A stretch of DNA of 64,000 nucleotides from Porphyromonas vaginalis. Its GTDB lineage: Bacteria > Bacteroidota > Bacteroidia > Bacteroidales > Porphyromonadaceae. Positions 38,144-45,571 of this stretch are shown piece after piece; within the stretch, counting starts at the first letter, position 1, and every line of letters begins with the position of its first letter. The notes under the pieces are model-generated. The model was not told the DNA's origin and did not search any database. It was given only the letters and a program-made list of their open reading frames with translations. Location: NCBI RefSeq assembly GCF_958301595.1, contig NZ_CATQJU010000001.1, forward strand, positions 1,612,001-1,676,000, read 5' to 3'. The position numbers were made by a program, and so were the translations under genes.

Positions 38144-38268
38144 CCCGATTCGTAAGTCAAGCAGCCCAATGAGACGAGCCACCCGCCCATCTGGGCGAAT
38201 GACTACTAGCTACTAGGAGGGCGTCCGTTATCGAGACAGCTTACGACGTTTTAATATGACTATGAGTT

Positions 38269-38443
38269 GAGATTGCTGCATAAAGGCGCATCGCTGTGTT
38301 GCTCTCGGGATTCGGCTTCGGTCACATACGGAGGTATGTGAGCTTCAGACCTCACCCTCAGCGCCTTGCGCTTCATCCTTTCTGCAAAGTCTAGACAATC
38401 TTGCTCGCAAGGTTGTGAGACTGTTGACTTTTGCAACAGTCTC
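38269..38443 (-). mobile_element. 175-bp MITE-like element, copy 3 (reverse)
   Basis: 175 bases in reverse orientation, flanked on both sides by GAGTT, a perfect 5-base target duplication. The outer tip at 38269 has drifted (GAGATTGCTGC). Confidence 0.88.
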
Positions 38444-38506
38444 GAGTTATACGTCGTGCTGTCCTCAGAGCGGACGCCCTCCCTACGAAATAGTCTCCGT
38501 GCCTTC

Positions 38507-39205
38507 CTACACGGAGTTACTTGTGACTTTTGCAACAGCCCCCCTTATGCGCCATACGAGCGCAGTGGTTGCCATGAGCAGGAGCAAGCCGAAGATGATC
38601 CAGTAGGTGATACACCTGGTGGATTGCTGCTTTGTCACGACCTCCTGTTGATGCTCGCTCTGCTGCTGAGCTACACGCTCTAGCGTAGTACGCTGCTGCG
38701 CTACGCTATCCCGCTCCTGGACGACACGTCGCCGAGCACGCAGGTAGTGCACGGCCGACTGCTCAGGCCACTTGGCCCCCAGCAGCGAGTCGCCCGTGAG
38801 TCGCGCGACCTCGCTCGGTGGTATGATCGTGTCTACTAGAAGTAGCTCCCACTCCTCTAGAGAGCTGTCCCGGTTACGCTGCGTAGCATCACGCACTGCC
38901 AGCTCACTATGGTGCTGTGACTGCTCTAGCGACTCCGCACTGGAGCGGTGTCGCTTGCTACCACAGCTCACTAGGAGACTGGCGGTGAGTGTGAGTGCGA
39001 GTAGTGTTGTCTTACTGAGACTGTTGCATAAAGGCGCATCGCGGTGTTGCTTTCGGGATTCGGCTTCGGTCACATACGGATGTATGTGAGCTTCAGACCT
39101 CACCCTCAGAGCCTTGCGCTTCATCCCTTTTGCAAAGTCTAGACAATCTTGCTTGCAAGGTTGTGAGACTGTTGACCTTTGCAATAGTCTCTTACTGCCT
39201 CGCAT
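38507..39205 (-). CDS. Lipoprotein with C-terminal membrane segment, split by an in-frame MITE
   Basis: The open frame is 232 codons, but residues of about 5-64 come from a MITE (39017-39191) plus its 5-base duplication, 180 bases in all. Without it the gene would read MRGSKTTLLALTLTASLLVSC, a normal lipoprotein signal, followed by a charged helical body of about 110 residues and a membrane segment (about residues 200-222). Small lipoprotein plus helix plus membrane segment, beside holin-like and amidase genes, suggests a spanin-like lysis role, but this is inference. The signal now sits ~60 residues inside, so export is probably lost. The 3' end runs into another MITE fragment. Confidence 0.6.
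   Translation of the reverse strand: MRGSKRLLQRSTVSQPCKQDCLDFAKGMKRKALRVRSEAHIHPYVTEAESRKQHRDAPLCNSLSKTTLLALTLTASLLVSCGSKRHRSSAESLEQSQHHSELAVRDATQRNRDSSLEEWELLLVDTIIPPSEVARLTGDSLLGAKWPEQSAVHYLRARRRVVQERDSVAQQRTTLERVAQQQSEHQQEVVTKQQSTRCITYWIIFGLLLLMATTALVWRIRGAVAKVTSNSV
38525..38540 (-). repeat. MITE end fragment
   Basis: GACTTTTGCAACAG matches the tip of the 175-base element. It forms the last codons of the lipoprotein gene at 38507-39205. Confidence 0.55.
39017..39191 (-). mobile_element. 175-bp MITE-like element, copy 4, inside a gene
   Basis: Exactly 175 bases in reverse orientation with TTACT on both sides. Tips GAGACTGTTGC and GCAATAGTCTC. Together with the duplicated five bases it adds 180 bases, so the host reading frame stays open. 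Confidence 0.93.
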
Positions 39206-39404
39206 GGTACTTGTACTTATAGTCTAGTCCGAGGAGAGCCCCCGCGAAGGTCATCACCTCACCATAGGCAACCAGCACCGAGCTATCGATGACTCCCAGA
39301 GGAGGAACCGCAAAGCCCGCCACGAGGAGTCCGATGCCAGAGACTGAGAGGAGTACCGCTAGGTATAGCTGCTTATGTCCTTGGGGTCTTATCGTTTGTG
39401 CCAT
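39192..39404 (-). CDS. Small two-segment membrane protein, holin-like
   Basis: A 70-residue protein with two hydrophobic segments (about 13-32 and 40-58), a short turn between, and a basic C-terminus (YKYKYHARQ). It overlaps the amidase gene by 16 bases and ends where the split lipoprotein gene begins. Size, topology and place beside an amidase suggest a phage-type holin; no holin family motif was recognised. Confidence 0.6.
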   Translation of the reverse strand: MAQTIRPQGHKQLYLAVLLSVSGIGLLVAGFAVPPLGVIDSSVLVAYGEVMTFAGALLGLDYKYKYHARQ

Positions 39405-39856
39405 AGGGATAGATACTCTTTGAATGCATCAAAACAAGGACACGCCTTCAACCACTCGTGCGGCTCTACGACGCCGTTGTGGTTTAGGTCGGGACTCAGG
39501 TCCCTATGCCCTACGATCCGTGCGTTAGGGTGTATAGCGACCAGCGTCTGGAGTAGCTTAAGCATAGCGGCACGCTGCTCCGGGGTACGTGTATCCCAGG
39601 GCGTTCCGTCGGGTCTCAGTCCCCCTTCGTAGCATACGCCTAGGCTACACTGGTTGTAGCCGATAGCATGCGCCCCAGGCATGGAGGGCGGTCTCATCGA
39701 TTCGATCACACCAGCACGTGTGATGTAAAAGTGGTATCCCGCCATGGCAAAGCCTCTGGCGCGGTGGTCTTGATCCAGCTGCCAGGCACTGTAAGTCATA
39801 TTGCTGCGTGTAGCACTGCAGTGTATGACGATATATTTGATGTCGTTTGGTCTCAT
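39389..39856 (-). CDS. N-acetylmuramoyl-L-alanine amidase (T7 lysozyme-like)
   Basis: A 155-residue amidase_2 (PGRP-type) protein with zinc ligands visible as IHCSAT (His 12), GHRDLSPD (His near 128) and ACPCF (Cys near 140). YHFYITRAGVI is the usual core strand. It cleaves the lactyl amide of peptidoglycan. There is no signal peptide, as in phage endolysins that leave through a holin. Such amidases are common beside HU-like genes in Bacteroidetes. Confidence 0.9.
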   Translation of the reverse strand: MRPNDIKYIVIHCSATRSNMTYSAWQLDQDHRARGFAMAGYHFYITRAGVIESMRPPSMPGAHAIGYNQCSLGVCYEGGLRPDGTPWDTRTPEQRAAMLKLLQTLVAIHPNARIVGHRDLSPDLNHNGVVEPHEWLKACPCFDAFKEYLSLWHKR

Positions 39857-39868
39857 AGTATAGTGGGT

Positions 39869-40026
39869 TTTAGAGATTAGAGGTTAGAGATTAGAGGTTA
39901 GAGGTTAGAAGTTAGAAGTTAGAGGTTAGAAGTTAGAGATTGGAGCACTAGTGTTTCTAGTGATGCTAGTGCCACTAGGGTCTAACCTCTAACCTCTAAA
40001 ATCTAACCTCTAGGGTCTAACTTCTA
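39869..40026. repeat. TTAGAGG heptamer array, two arms in opposite sense
   Basis: About ten TTAGAGG/TTAGAAG/TTAGAGA units (39869-39944), a centre with CTAGTG-type repeats (39947-39975), then about six units of the reverse complement CTAACCT (39979-40024). The whole could fold into a long imperfect hairpin. The HU-like gene's stop codon lies in the right arm. Confidence 0.85.
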
Positions 40027-40542
40027 GATTCCGATATTCCCTTCCTCTTGGTTAGAGCCACCACCCGTCCCATTGCCTGGAGTAGGCTTGCTAGGATTAG
40101 AGCCCTCACTTGAGGGGTTGCTCGGCTTATTGGCCGACTCGGTAGGATCAGTGGGGTCACTCTTGCGGTAGCTCGCATTGGTCATCTTGTGACGGATCTG
40201 TGCGCCAGGGACGAAGATCACTCTATTGCCGTGGATCATCTCTCGCTTAAACTCCTCGGGCTTGTCACACGACTTGCTGCGCAGGGTTGCTCTAAAGCGA
40301 CCTAGATCGCCTAGATCCACGATACGACCATTAGACAGCTCCATAGAGAGCAGCATCGAGACCGTGTTCATGACGCTGAGCACATCGCCCATAGAGATTG
40401 CAGAGATCTGTGAGACCATCTGAGCGATGTCAGCTTGTGAGGTGACGCCGTCGTACTTAGCCTGTGCGTAGTACTTGGTCTCTAGAGAGTTTGGGGTTGC
40501 ACCTTTTCGATTGATTTGCTGGATAGCATACTTGATTGCCAT
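40024..40542 (-). CDS. HU-like DNA-binding protein with disordered tail
   Basis: A 172-residue protein. Residues 1-125 resemble the HU/IHF-like family common in Bacteroidetes (NGRIVDLGDLGRFRATLRSK, VIFVPGAQIRHKM). The C-terminal ~45 residues are Pro, Ser, Gly and Asn rich and look disordered. It leads the minus-strand set with the amidase, holin-like and lipoprotein genes. A nucleoid-type DNA-binding role is inferred from the family. Confidence 0.82.
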   Translation of the reverse strand: MAIKYAIQQINRKGATPNSLETKYYAQAKYDGVTSQADIAQMVSQISAISMGDVLSVMNTVSMLLSMELSNGRIVDLGDLGRFRATLRSKSCDKPEEFKREMIHGNRVIFVPGAQIRHKMTNASYRKSDPTDPTESANKPSNPSSEGSNPSKPTPGNGTGGGSNQEEGNIGI

Positions 40543-40894
40543 AGTAGATTATTTTTTTTGAGTTGATAAATTTAGTTTGCCATCCTCAGAGCCTGTCGTA
40601 GCTGCGCTAGAGATCTCCTATATATAATAGGTGTCGTGGAGCATGCCGGCGATTGCTTCGAGATACGACTCTGTGTCGTGACCACTATCGATAGGAGCTG
40701 TGTAGAGCACGATTTTTCTCTACTGGCAGGATCTCTATGACGAGCGTGCGATAGTATCTCTGAGAAGACAATGCAAAGGTACGACACCGACTGAGGGGTG
40801 CCTGCTGTCAATGTCCTCGAGCGTACCTCTCGTGCCCTAAGAGGATCGCAAACGCTCCATAATGTATCGAGCGAAGCACACGCTCAAACGATCT

Positions 40895-40946
40895 GAGACT
40901 GTTGCAAAAAGGATGAAGCGCAAGGCACTGAGGGTGAGGTCTGAAG
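40895..40946 (+). repeat. Internally deleted MITE copy
   Basis: Starts with the intact tip GAGACTGTTGCAAAA, then jumps to the middle of the element (GGATGAAGCGCAAGGCAC) and stops at GGTCTGAAG. The junction fits recombination between TTGCA motifs in the element. Confidence 0.7.
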
Positions 40947-41004
40947 CGTACAAAAGCTTCTTAATAACAGACCTCGCAAGAAACTAGGCTATAAAACTCC
41001 CTAT

Positions 41005-41057
41005 GAAGTTTTTCCTACATTTGTAACTGTGTTGCACTTGACATTGGAATGCGCGAT
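41005..41057 (+). repeat. Left 53-bp direct repeat flanking RM system 2
   Basis: Matches 50439-50491 with about five substitutions and one indel. Shared blocks include GAAGTTTTTCC, TACATTTGTA and GTGTTGCACTTGACATTG. The TACATTTG box inside fits a -7 promoter element, so it may be a duplicated promoter rather than an attachment site. Confidence 0.75.
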
Positions 41058-41192
41058 GTACGTTCTCGAGGTATAAGTCGGATTACTTGTGCGAATAGTG
41101 TTATATTTGCCATTGAAAAGGGTGGTTTGTGACAGCTTTCACTAGCTGTGCTTTGTTTCAATTACAAACCTAGCCTTTTCTCTTTACCCTGC

Positions 41193-41210
41193 AAAACGTT
41201 TAGGACACTA
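41193..41210. repeat. Left 18-bp inverted repeat of the RM-2 cassette
   Basis: AAAACGTTTAGGACACTA, the perfect reverse complement of 49479-49496. The next base begins ATGCTC, the ancestral start of the XRE gene. Outward of it, similarity to the right side continues weakly for about 13 bases. Confidence 0.85.
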
Positions 41211-41248
41211 ATGCTCAAAAATGGAAGAAACTGAATCGAATCAAAGTA

Positions 41249-41437
41249 GTGCTGGTGGAAAAAGGAGTTTCACAGACGGAACTCGCTGAAGATCTTGGAA
41301 AAAGCTTTAGTACGGTTAATGCCTATTGCTCAAACAGGCAGCAGCCTTCATTGGAGTTGCTCTTTCAAATAGCCGATTATCTGAAGGTTAGTATTAAAGA
41401 CTTAATTGTAGAAAACGAGTCTAAAGACATTGAATAA
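41249..41437 (+). CDS. XRE-family regulator of RM system 2 (possible early frameshift)
   Basis: A 62-residue helix-turn-helix protein from a GTG start (QTELAEDLGKSFSTVNAYCSNRQ is the HTH region). An ATG at 41211 followed by a five-A run is out of frame by one base. With six A's it would read MLKKWKKLNRIKVV and join this frame, giving a 75-residue protein. So this copy has lost one A, or starts at GTG without helix 1. It overlaps the hsdM start by eight bases. Such controllers time methylase and nuclease expression in RM systems. Confidence 0.75.
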   Translation: MLVEKGVSQTELAEDLGKSFSTVNAYCSNRQQPSLELLFQIADYLKVSIKDLIVENESKDIE

Positions 41438-44321
41438 GCAAAAGATAAAACTCAGCCAACTTGAAGGCCTACTAAAGGGTGTGGCCGATGACCTGCGCGG
41501 CAAGATGGATGCTGCCGACTATAAGGAGTATATCATGGGTATGCTCTTCTTGAAGCGCATGAGCGATGTGTTCGATCAGAAACGAGAAGAGGTGCGTCGC
41601 CAGTTTGAGCATTTGCCCAAAGAGGCAATCAATCAGCTTTTAGAGGACAAGGGTACCTATGGCGACACTTTCTTCGTGCCTAAACGTGCCCGTTGGAATG
41701 AGGGCTGGATTGACGAAGAAGGTCATGAAGTGCCTCCAATTAAGCACCTTAAAGAGAGTATAGGTGCTTATCTAAATAAGGCTTTATGGGCCATAGAGGA
41801 TGAAAATCCGGAAACGCTGAGCGGCATTTTCAAGGAGCGCATCAACTTCAACCGTCAGGTTGATGGCAAACCAGTGGTAAAGAATGCCGATCTCGAGAAG
41901 ATTATCAAGCGTTTCAACGATTTTCCTGCTTTGATTAACGAGAACTTTGAGTTCCCTGACTTGCTTGGAACTGCTTATGAGTATATTTTAAAGTTCTTTG
42001 CAGATGAAGCTGGTAAGAAAGGTGGGCAATTCTATACTCCTGGACAGGTGGTACGCCTACTGGTTCAGTTGCTGGAACTTAAAGAGGGCATGAAGATATG
42101 CGACCCTACTGTGGGATCCGGCGGTATGCTCATACAATGTCACCAGTGGTTAGAAGAACAGGGTAAAAACGCGGACAATATAGAATTATTCGGTCAAGAG
42201 AATGATCCTGCGGTGGTGGCTTTAAGTCGCATGAACCTCATTTTGCACAACATCACCAAATACCGTATAGAGTATTGTGATACCATTGCAGAGCCGGCTT
42301 TGGTGAGCAATGGCCAACTTATAAAGTTCGATCGATTGATAGCAAATCCGCCGTTTTCTCAAAACTATAACCGAGCAGAGATGCGACACCCTGAACGGTT
42401 CACCTACGGTTTCCTACCCGAAAGTGGTAAAAAGGCGGATCTTATGTTTGTACAGCATATGCTATCTGTTTGTACATCTGGCGGAAAGGTAGTCGTTATC
42501 ATGCCGCATGGTGTATTGTTCCGTGGTGGCAAGGAGAAGGATATCCGTCGATTGATGCTCACTGGGAAGAATGCCGATGGCACAGAGGCCGGAGTGAAAC
42601 ACGATGTACTTGAAGGGGTAATCGGTCTTCCGCCCCAGTTGTTCTATGGTACAGGAATACCAGCTTGTGTGATGGTCTTCAACAAGCAGAAGCCTGATGC
42701 ACTGAAAGACAAAGTGTTCTTTATCAATGCCGACCTTGAATACAAGGAGGGTAAGAAGCAGAACACACTGCGTCCTGAAGACATAGAGAAAATCACCACT
42801 ACCTTCCTTTCAAAGACGGAAATACCCGGATATTCGCGCCTTGTGCCTATGAGCGAGATAGCCGATGAACGCAATGACTTCTCTCTCAATATCCGTCGGT
42901 ACGTGGACAACACGCCCGCTCCGGAAGCACAAGACGTGAAGGCGCATCTCGTGGGTGGCGTACCCGATTCGGAGATAGCAGACATTGCCACACGTCATGC
43001 ACATAAGTTCTCGTTCATTCCAAAGGAGATATTCAAAAAGCGGAATGCTAACTACAGCGATTTCTGTATCACAGACAAGAACGAGATTAAGGATATAGTC
43101 GAGCACGATGACAGCGTTCTTTGCAAGGTGAGCCGTATGAATAAAGCTTTAGAGGATTGGTGGCAACAGGGTAGCAAAGTCTTTGCTTCGCTTGCCAGCA
43201 ACCGACAAGCCAATCTGCCTGCGATTCGTGCCCGTCTGTTGGGTGATATCGACCATGGGCTGACGCCCCTTGGTGTGCTCGACCGCTTTCAAGTGAGCGG
43301 TATATTTGTGCGTTGGTGGGATGGCATAAAGTATGACCTGAAGACCATTCGTCAACGTGGTTGGGATATCGACCTCGTAAATAATGACGATTTCTGCTAC
43401 CTCATTATCAACAAATACTTCCAAGCGGAGCAACAACGAATAGATGAGTTGCAGGCACAGATTGCAAGGTTGGAAAGCGACCTTTCAGTGCTTGTAGAGG
43501 AAGCTCTTGAACTCTGCGAATATGAACCTGAGGAAAGTGAAGATGGCAAGGAAACGAAGATTACGCCCAAACTGGCCAAAGAACAGATAGCCATAGCTAC
43601 GGAAGAAATCGGCGAGACTGAGGCGCAACCGTATAACGATAAGCTGAAAGAAATCACAGACAAGGAAGCTGAGATCAAGCAAACCAAGTCGGATTTGCAG
43701 GCGGCGGAGGAAATGTTGGATACTTGCGTCCGCCTGAAATGCTACGGCATTGATGAGGAAATAGCTCCTATCACCGAAAAGCAGGAGATTGCTCAAAAGC
43801 AGCTGGACGAACTTAATCTAGATCTCAGCTTACGCATCGCTTCCATAGCCGACCGCTTGGACGACATTACCGGCCTTGAACAAATAAACAAGTCGGTTGC
43901 TTCATTGGAGAGACGTACTAAAGCTGCTCAGAAGAAGCTACCCACTATCGAAGGTAAACAGTTGTTATCAACCATTGCTGTGGTAAAGAGATCACTCAAG
44001 GAAGTGAAAAAGCAAGACAAAGGACTTCGTGACACATTGGAAGCCATTGACAGTCGAATTGACCAAGTGCGTCAGCTTTTCAAACAGATGGGTGGCCAAG
44101 TGACTGATGAAGAATGCTGTGAGCTTATCCTACAAAAGCATTTCAGCCTCGTAAGCACAGAAATGAACCACTACCTTGATACCGAGAAACGTGCGCTCAT
44201 TGCAGCTTACGAGCATCTGTTTGAGAAATACGCAGTATCAGCCCGTCAGATTGCTGAAGAGCGTGATGCTGCTATGAAATCGTTGAACGATGCGCTTACC
44301 GCACTACATTATTTAGATTGA
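41430..44321 (+). CDS. hsdM: Type I RM methyltransferase subunit HsdM (system 2), long form
   Basis: A 963-residue protein starting at TTG, the only start before the conserved N-terminus, overlapping the XRE stop. AdoMet motif DPTVGSGG is at 225-232 and catalytic NPPF at 306-309. The usual HsdM ends near 520; here about 440 extra residues follow, mostly coiled coil with heptad Leu/Ile (about 665-900). The extension includes WWDGIKYDLKTIRQRGWDID, which is also seen at the end of some other HsdM proteins. Base use is more AT-rich than the surrounding genes. Confidence 0.93.
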   Translation: MNKQKIKLSQLEGLLKGVADDLRGKMDAADYKEYIMGMLFLKRMSDVFDQKREEVRRQFEHLPKEAINQLLEDKGTYGDTFFVPKRARWNEGWIDEEGHEVPPIKHLKESIGAYLNKALWAIEDENPETLSGIFKERINFNRQVDGKPVVKNADLEKIIKRFNDFPALINENFEFPDLLGTAYEYILKFFADEAGKKGGQFYTPGQVVRLLVQLLELKEGMKICDPTVGSGGMLIQCHQWLEEQGKNADNIELFGQENDPAVVALSRMNLILHNITKYRIEYCDTIAEPALVSNGQLIKFDRLIANPPFSQNYNRAEMRHPERFTYGFLPESGKKADLMFVQHMLSVCTSGGKVVVIMPHGVLFRGGKEKDIRRLMLTGKNADGTEAGVKHDVLEGVIGLPPQLFYGTGIPACVMVFNKQKPDALKDKVFFINADLEYKEGKKQNTLRPEDIEKITTTFLSKTEIPGYSRLVPMSEIADERNDFSLNIRRYVDNTPAPEAQDVKAHLVGGVPDSEIADIATRHAHKFSFIPKEIFKKRNANYSDFCITDKNEIKDIVEHDDSVLCKVSRMNKALEDWWQQGSKVFASLASNRQANLPAIRARLLGDIDHGLTPLGVLDRFQVSGIFVRWWDGIKYDLKTIRQRGWDIDLVNNDDFCYLIINKYFQAEQQRIDELQAQIARLESDLSVLVEEALELCEYEPEESEDGKETKITPKLAKEQIAIATEEIGETEAQPYNDKLKEITDKEAEIKQTKSDLQAAEEMLDTCVRLKCYGIDEEIAPITEKQEIAQKQLDELNLDLSLRIASIADRLDDITGLEQINKSVASLERRTKAAQKKLPTIEGKQLLSTIAVVKRSLKEVKKQDKGLRDTLEAIDSRIDQVRQLFKQMGGQVTDEECCELILQKHFSLVSTEMNHYLDTEKRALIAAYEHLFEKYAVSARQIAEERDAAMKSLNDALTALHYLD

Positions 44322-44322
44322 T

Positions 44323-45567
44323 ATGGGTATGAGCGAAACAAAGAAACATATTCCGCATGGTTGGGACAGTCAGCCTATAGGTGCGCTCGTTACTGAACAG
44401 CAGAAGAGCAATCTCAATGTCAGTGATGCAACTGGTGAAGGGAAATATCCATTTTTTACAAGTGGAGAGGTTGTACTCAGGCACTCAGATAATCTCGTGA
44501 ACGGTGAGAATTTATACCTTGCCGATGGAGGAATTGCGGAAGTTAAGTTTTATAACGGACCTGCTGCGTATTCAAACCATACATATGTTCTGAAAGCAAA
44601 AAAGCAGATTGTTGAAGGTGGTTACCTTTATGCTTTTCTCGATGCTCATTGTTCAAATATAGACTATCTCTATTTTCAGGGTACAGGATTAAAGAATCTT
44701 CAAAAGAAAGATTTTAAATCGTTTTCTGTATTATACCCAAAAGATAGGTCAGAGCAGCAACGCATTGTGCGATTGCTTACTTGTTTAGACGAGGCGATAG
44801 CCAAGACTGAGGCGCTGATTGAGAAATATCGTCGCATCAAACAAGGCATGATGCACGACCTGCTCACCTATGGCATTGACAAGGACGGAAATATCCGCTC
44901 GCCGAAAACTCATCGCTTCAAACCTTCACGTCTTGGAATGATTCCTGAGGAGTGGGAATGTTCTTCCATAGGTGAAAAATGTTATGTCACTAAATTAGCA
45001 GGATATGAATTTACAAAATATATTCATTATCAAGATCACGGTGAAATTGTAGCACTAAGAGCTCTTAATATTAAACATGAGAAGATTGTTCTTGACGATG
45101 TAAGATATATATCTCGCGAAACTTCAAATTTACTATCCAGATCTAAATTGTACGCAGGAGATATTTTAATTACATATATTGGGGCATATATAGGTGATAT
45201 AGCCCAAGTACGAGAAAACGACAGGTTTCATCTTGCTCCTAATATAGCCAAAATTGTTGCGGGTGAAGATATACTATCAGACTTCTTAGAGAATATATTA
45301 CGTTCCGAGAAAGTTCAATTTTACTTTAAAAAATTGATAACAACAACGGCTAATCCGAGCCTCACTATGGGGCAAATCCGCAGCTCTTATATAGTATATC
45401 CAAAAGATAAATTGGAACAAAAAATCATTTGCGAGAGGATTAGAAATATCAATAATATAATATATAAAGAAAAGGCTTCCCTTGCAAAACTCTGTGCCGA
45501 GCGACAAGGTCTTCTCAATGACCTCTTAACAGGCAAAGTCCGCATTCCCGAAACAGTAAATATTTGA
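44323..45567 (+). CDS. hsdS: Type I RM specificity subunit HsdS (system 2)
   Basis: A 414-residue protein with two target-recognition domains and conserved helical spacers (DEAIAKTEALIEKYRRIKQGM and a C-terminal EKASLAKLCAERQGLLNDLL). The recognition domains are strongly AT-rich. The ATG lies one base after the hsdM stop; a second ATG two codons later is equally possible. It sets a target different from that of system 1, since the recognition domains share no evident similarity. Confidence 0.94.
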   Translation: MGMSETKKHIPHGWDSQPIGALVTEQQKSNLNVSDATGEGKYPFFTSGEVVLRHSDNLVNGENLYLADGGIAEVKFYNGPAAYSNHTYVLKAKKQIVEGGYLYAFLDAHCSNIDYLYFQGTGLKNLQKKDFKSFSVLYPKDRSEQQRIVRLLTCLDEAIAKTEALIEKYRRIKQGMMHDLLTYGIDKDGNIRSPKTHRFKPSRLGMIPEEWECSSIGEKCYVTKLAGYEFTKYIHYQDHGEIVALRALNIKHEKIVLDDVRYISRETSNLLSRSKLYAGDILITYIGAYIGDIAQVRENDRFHLAPNIAKIVAGEDILSDFLENILRSEKVQFYFKKLITTTANPSLTMGQIRSSYIVYPKDKLEQKIICERIRNINNIIYKEKASLAKLCAERQGLLNDLLTGKVRIPETVNI

Positions 45568-45571
45568 AATT

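Larger units (their letters stand above)
40543..41192. other. Intergenic region before the second RM locus
   Basis: 650 bases with no supportable gene. It holds a candidate -7 box for the HU-like gene (TACCTTTG, minus strand, 40781-40774), a deleted MITE copy (40895-40946), the left 53-base direct repeat (41005-41057) and a TATATTTG box (41102-41109) that may serve the XRE gene. A small minus-strand frame at 40572-40811 has no coding character. Confidence 0.5.

Noticed and set aside
38569-39205. Conjugation or capsid genes around the lysis cassette
   Set aside because: None was found on either strand, so a full prophage or conjugative element was not called.
40572-40811. 79-codon minus-strand frame upstream of the HU-like gene
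   Set aside because: Composition is not protein-like and it covers the likely promoter of the HU-like gene.
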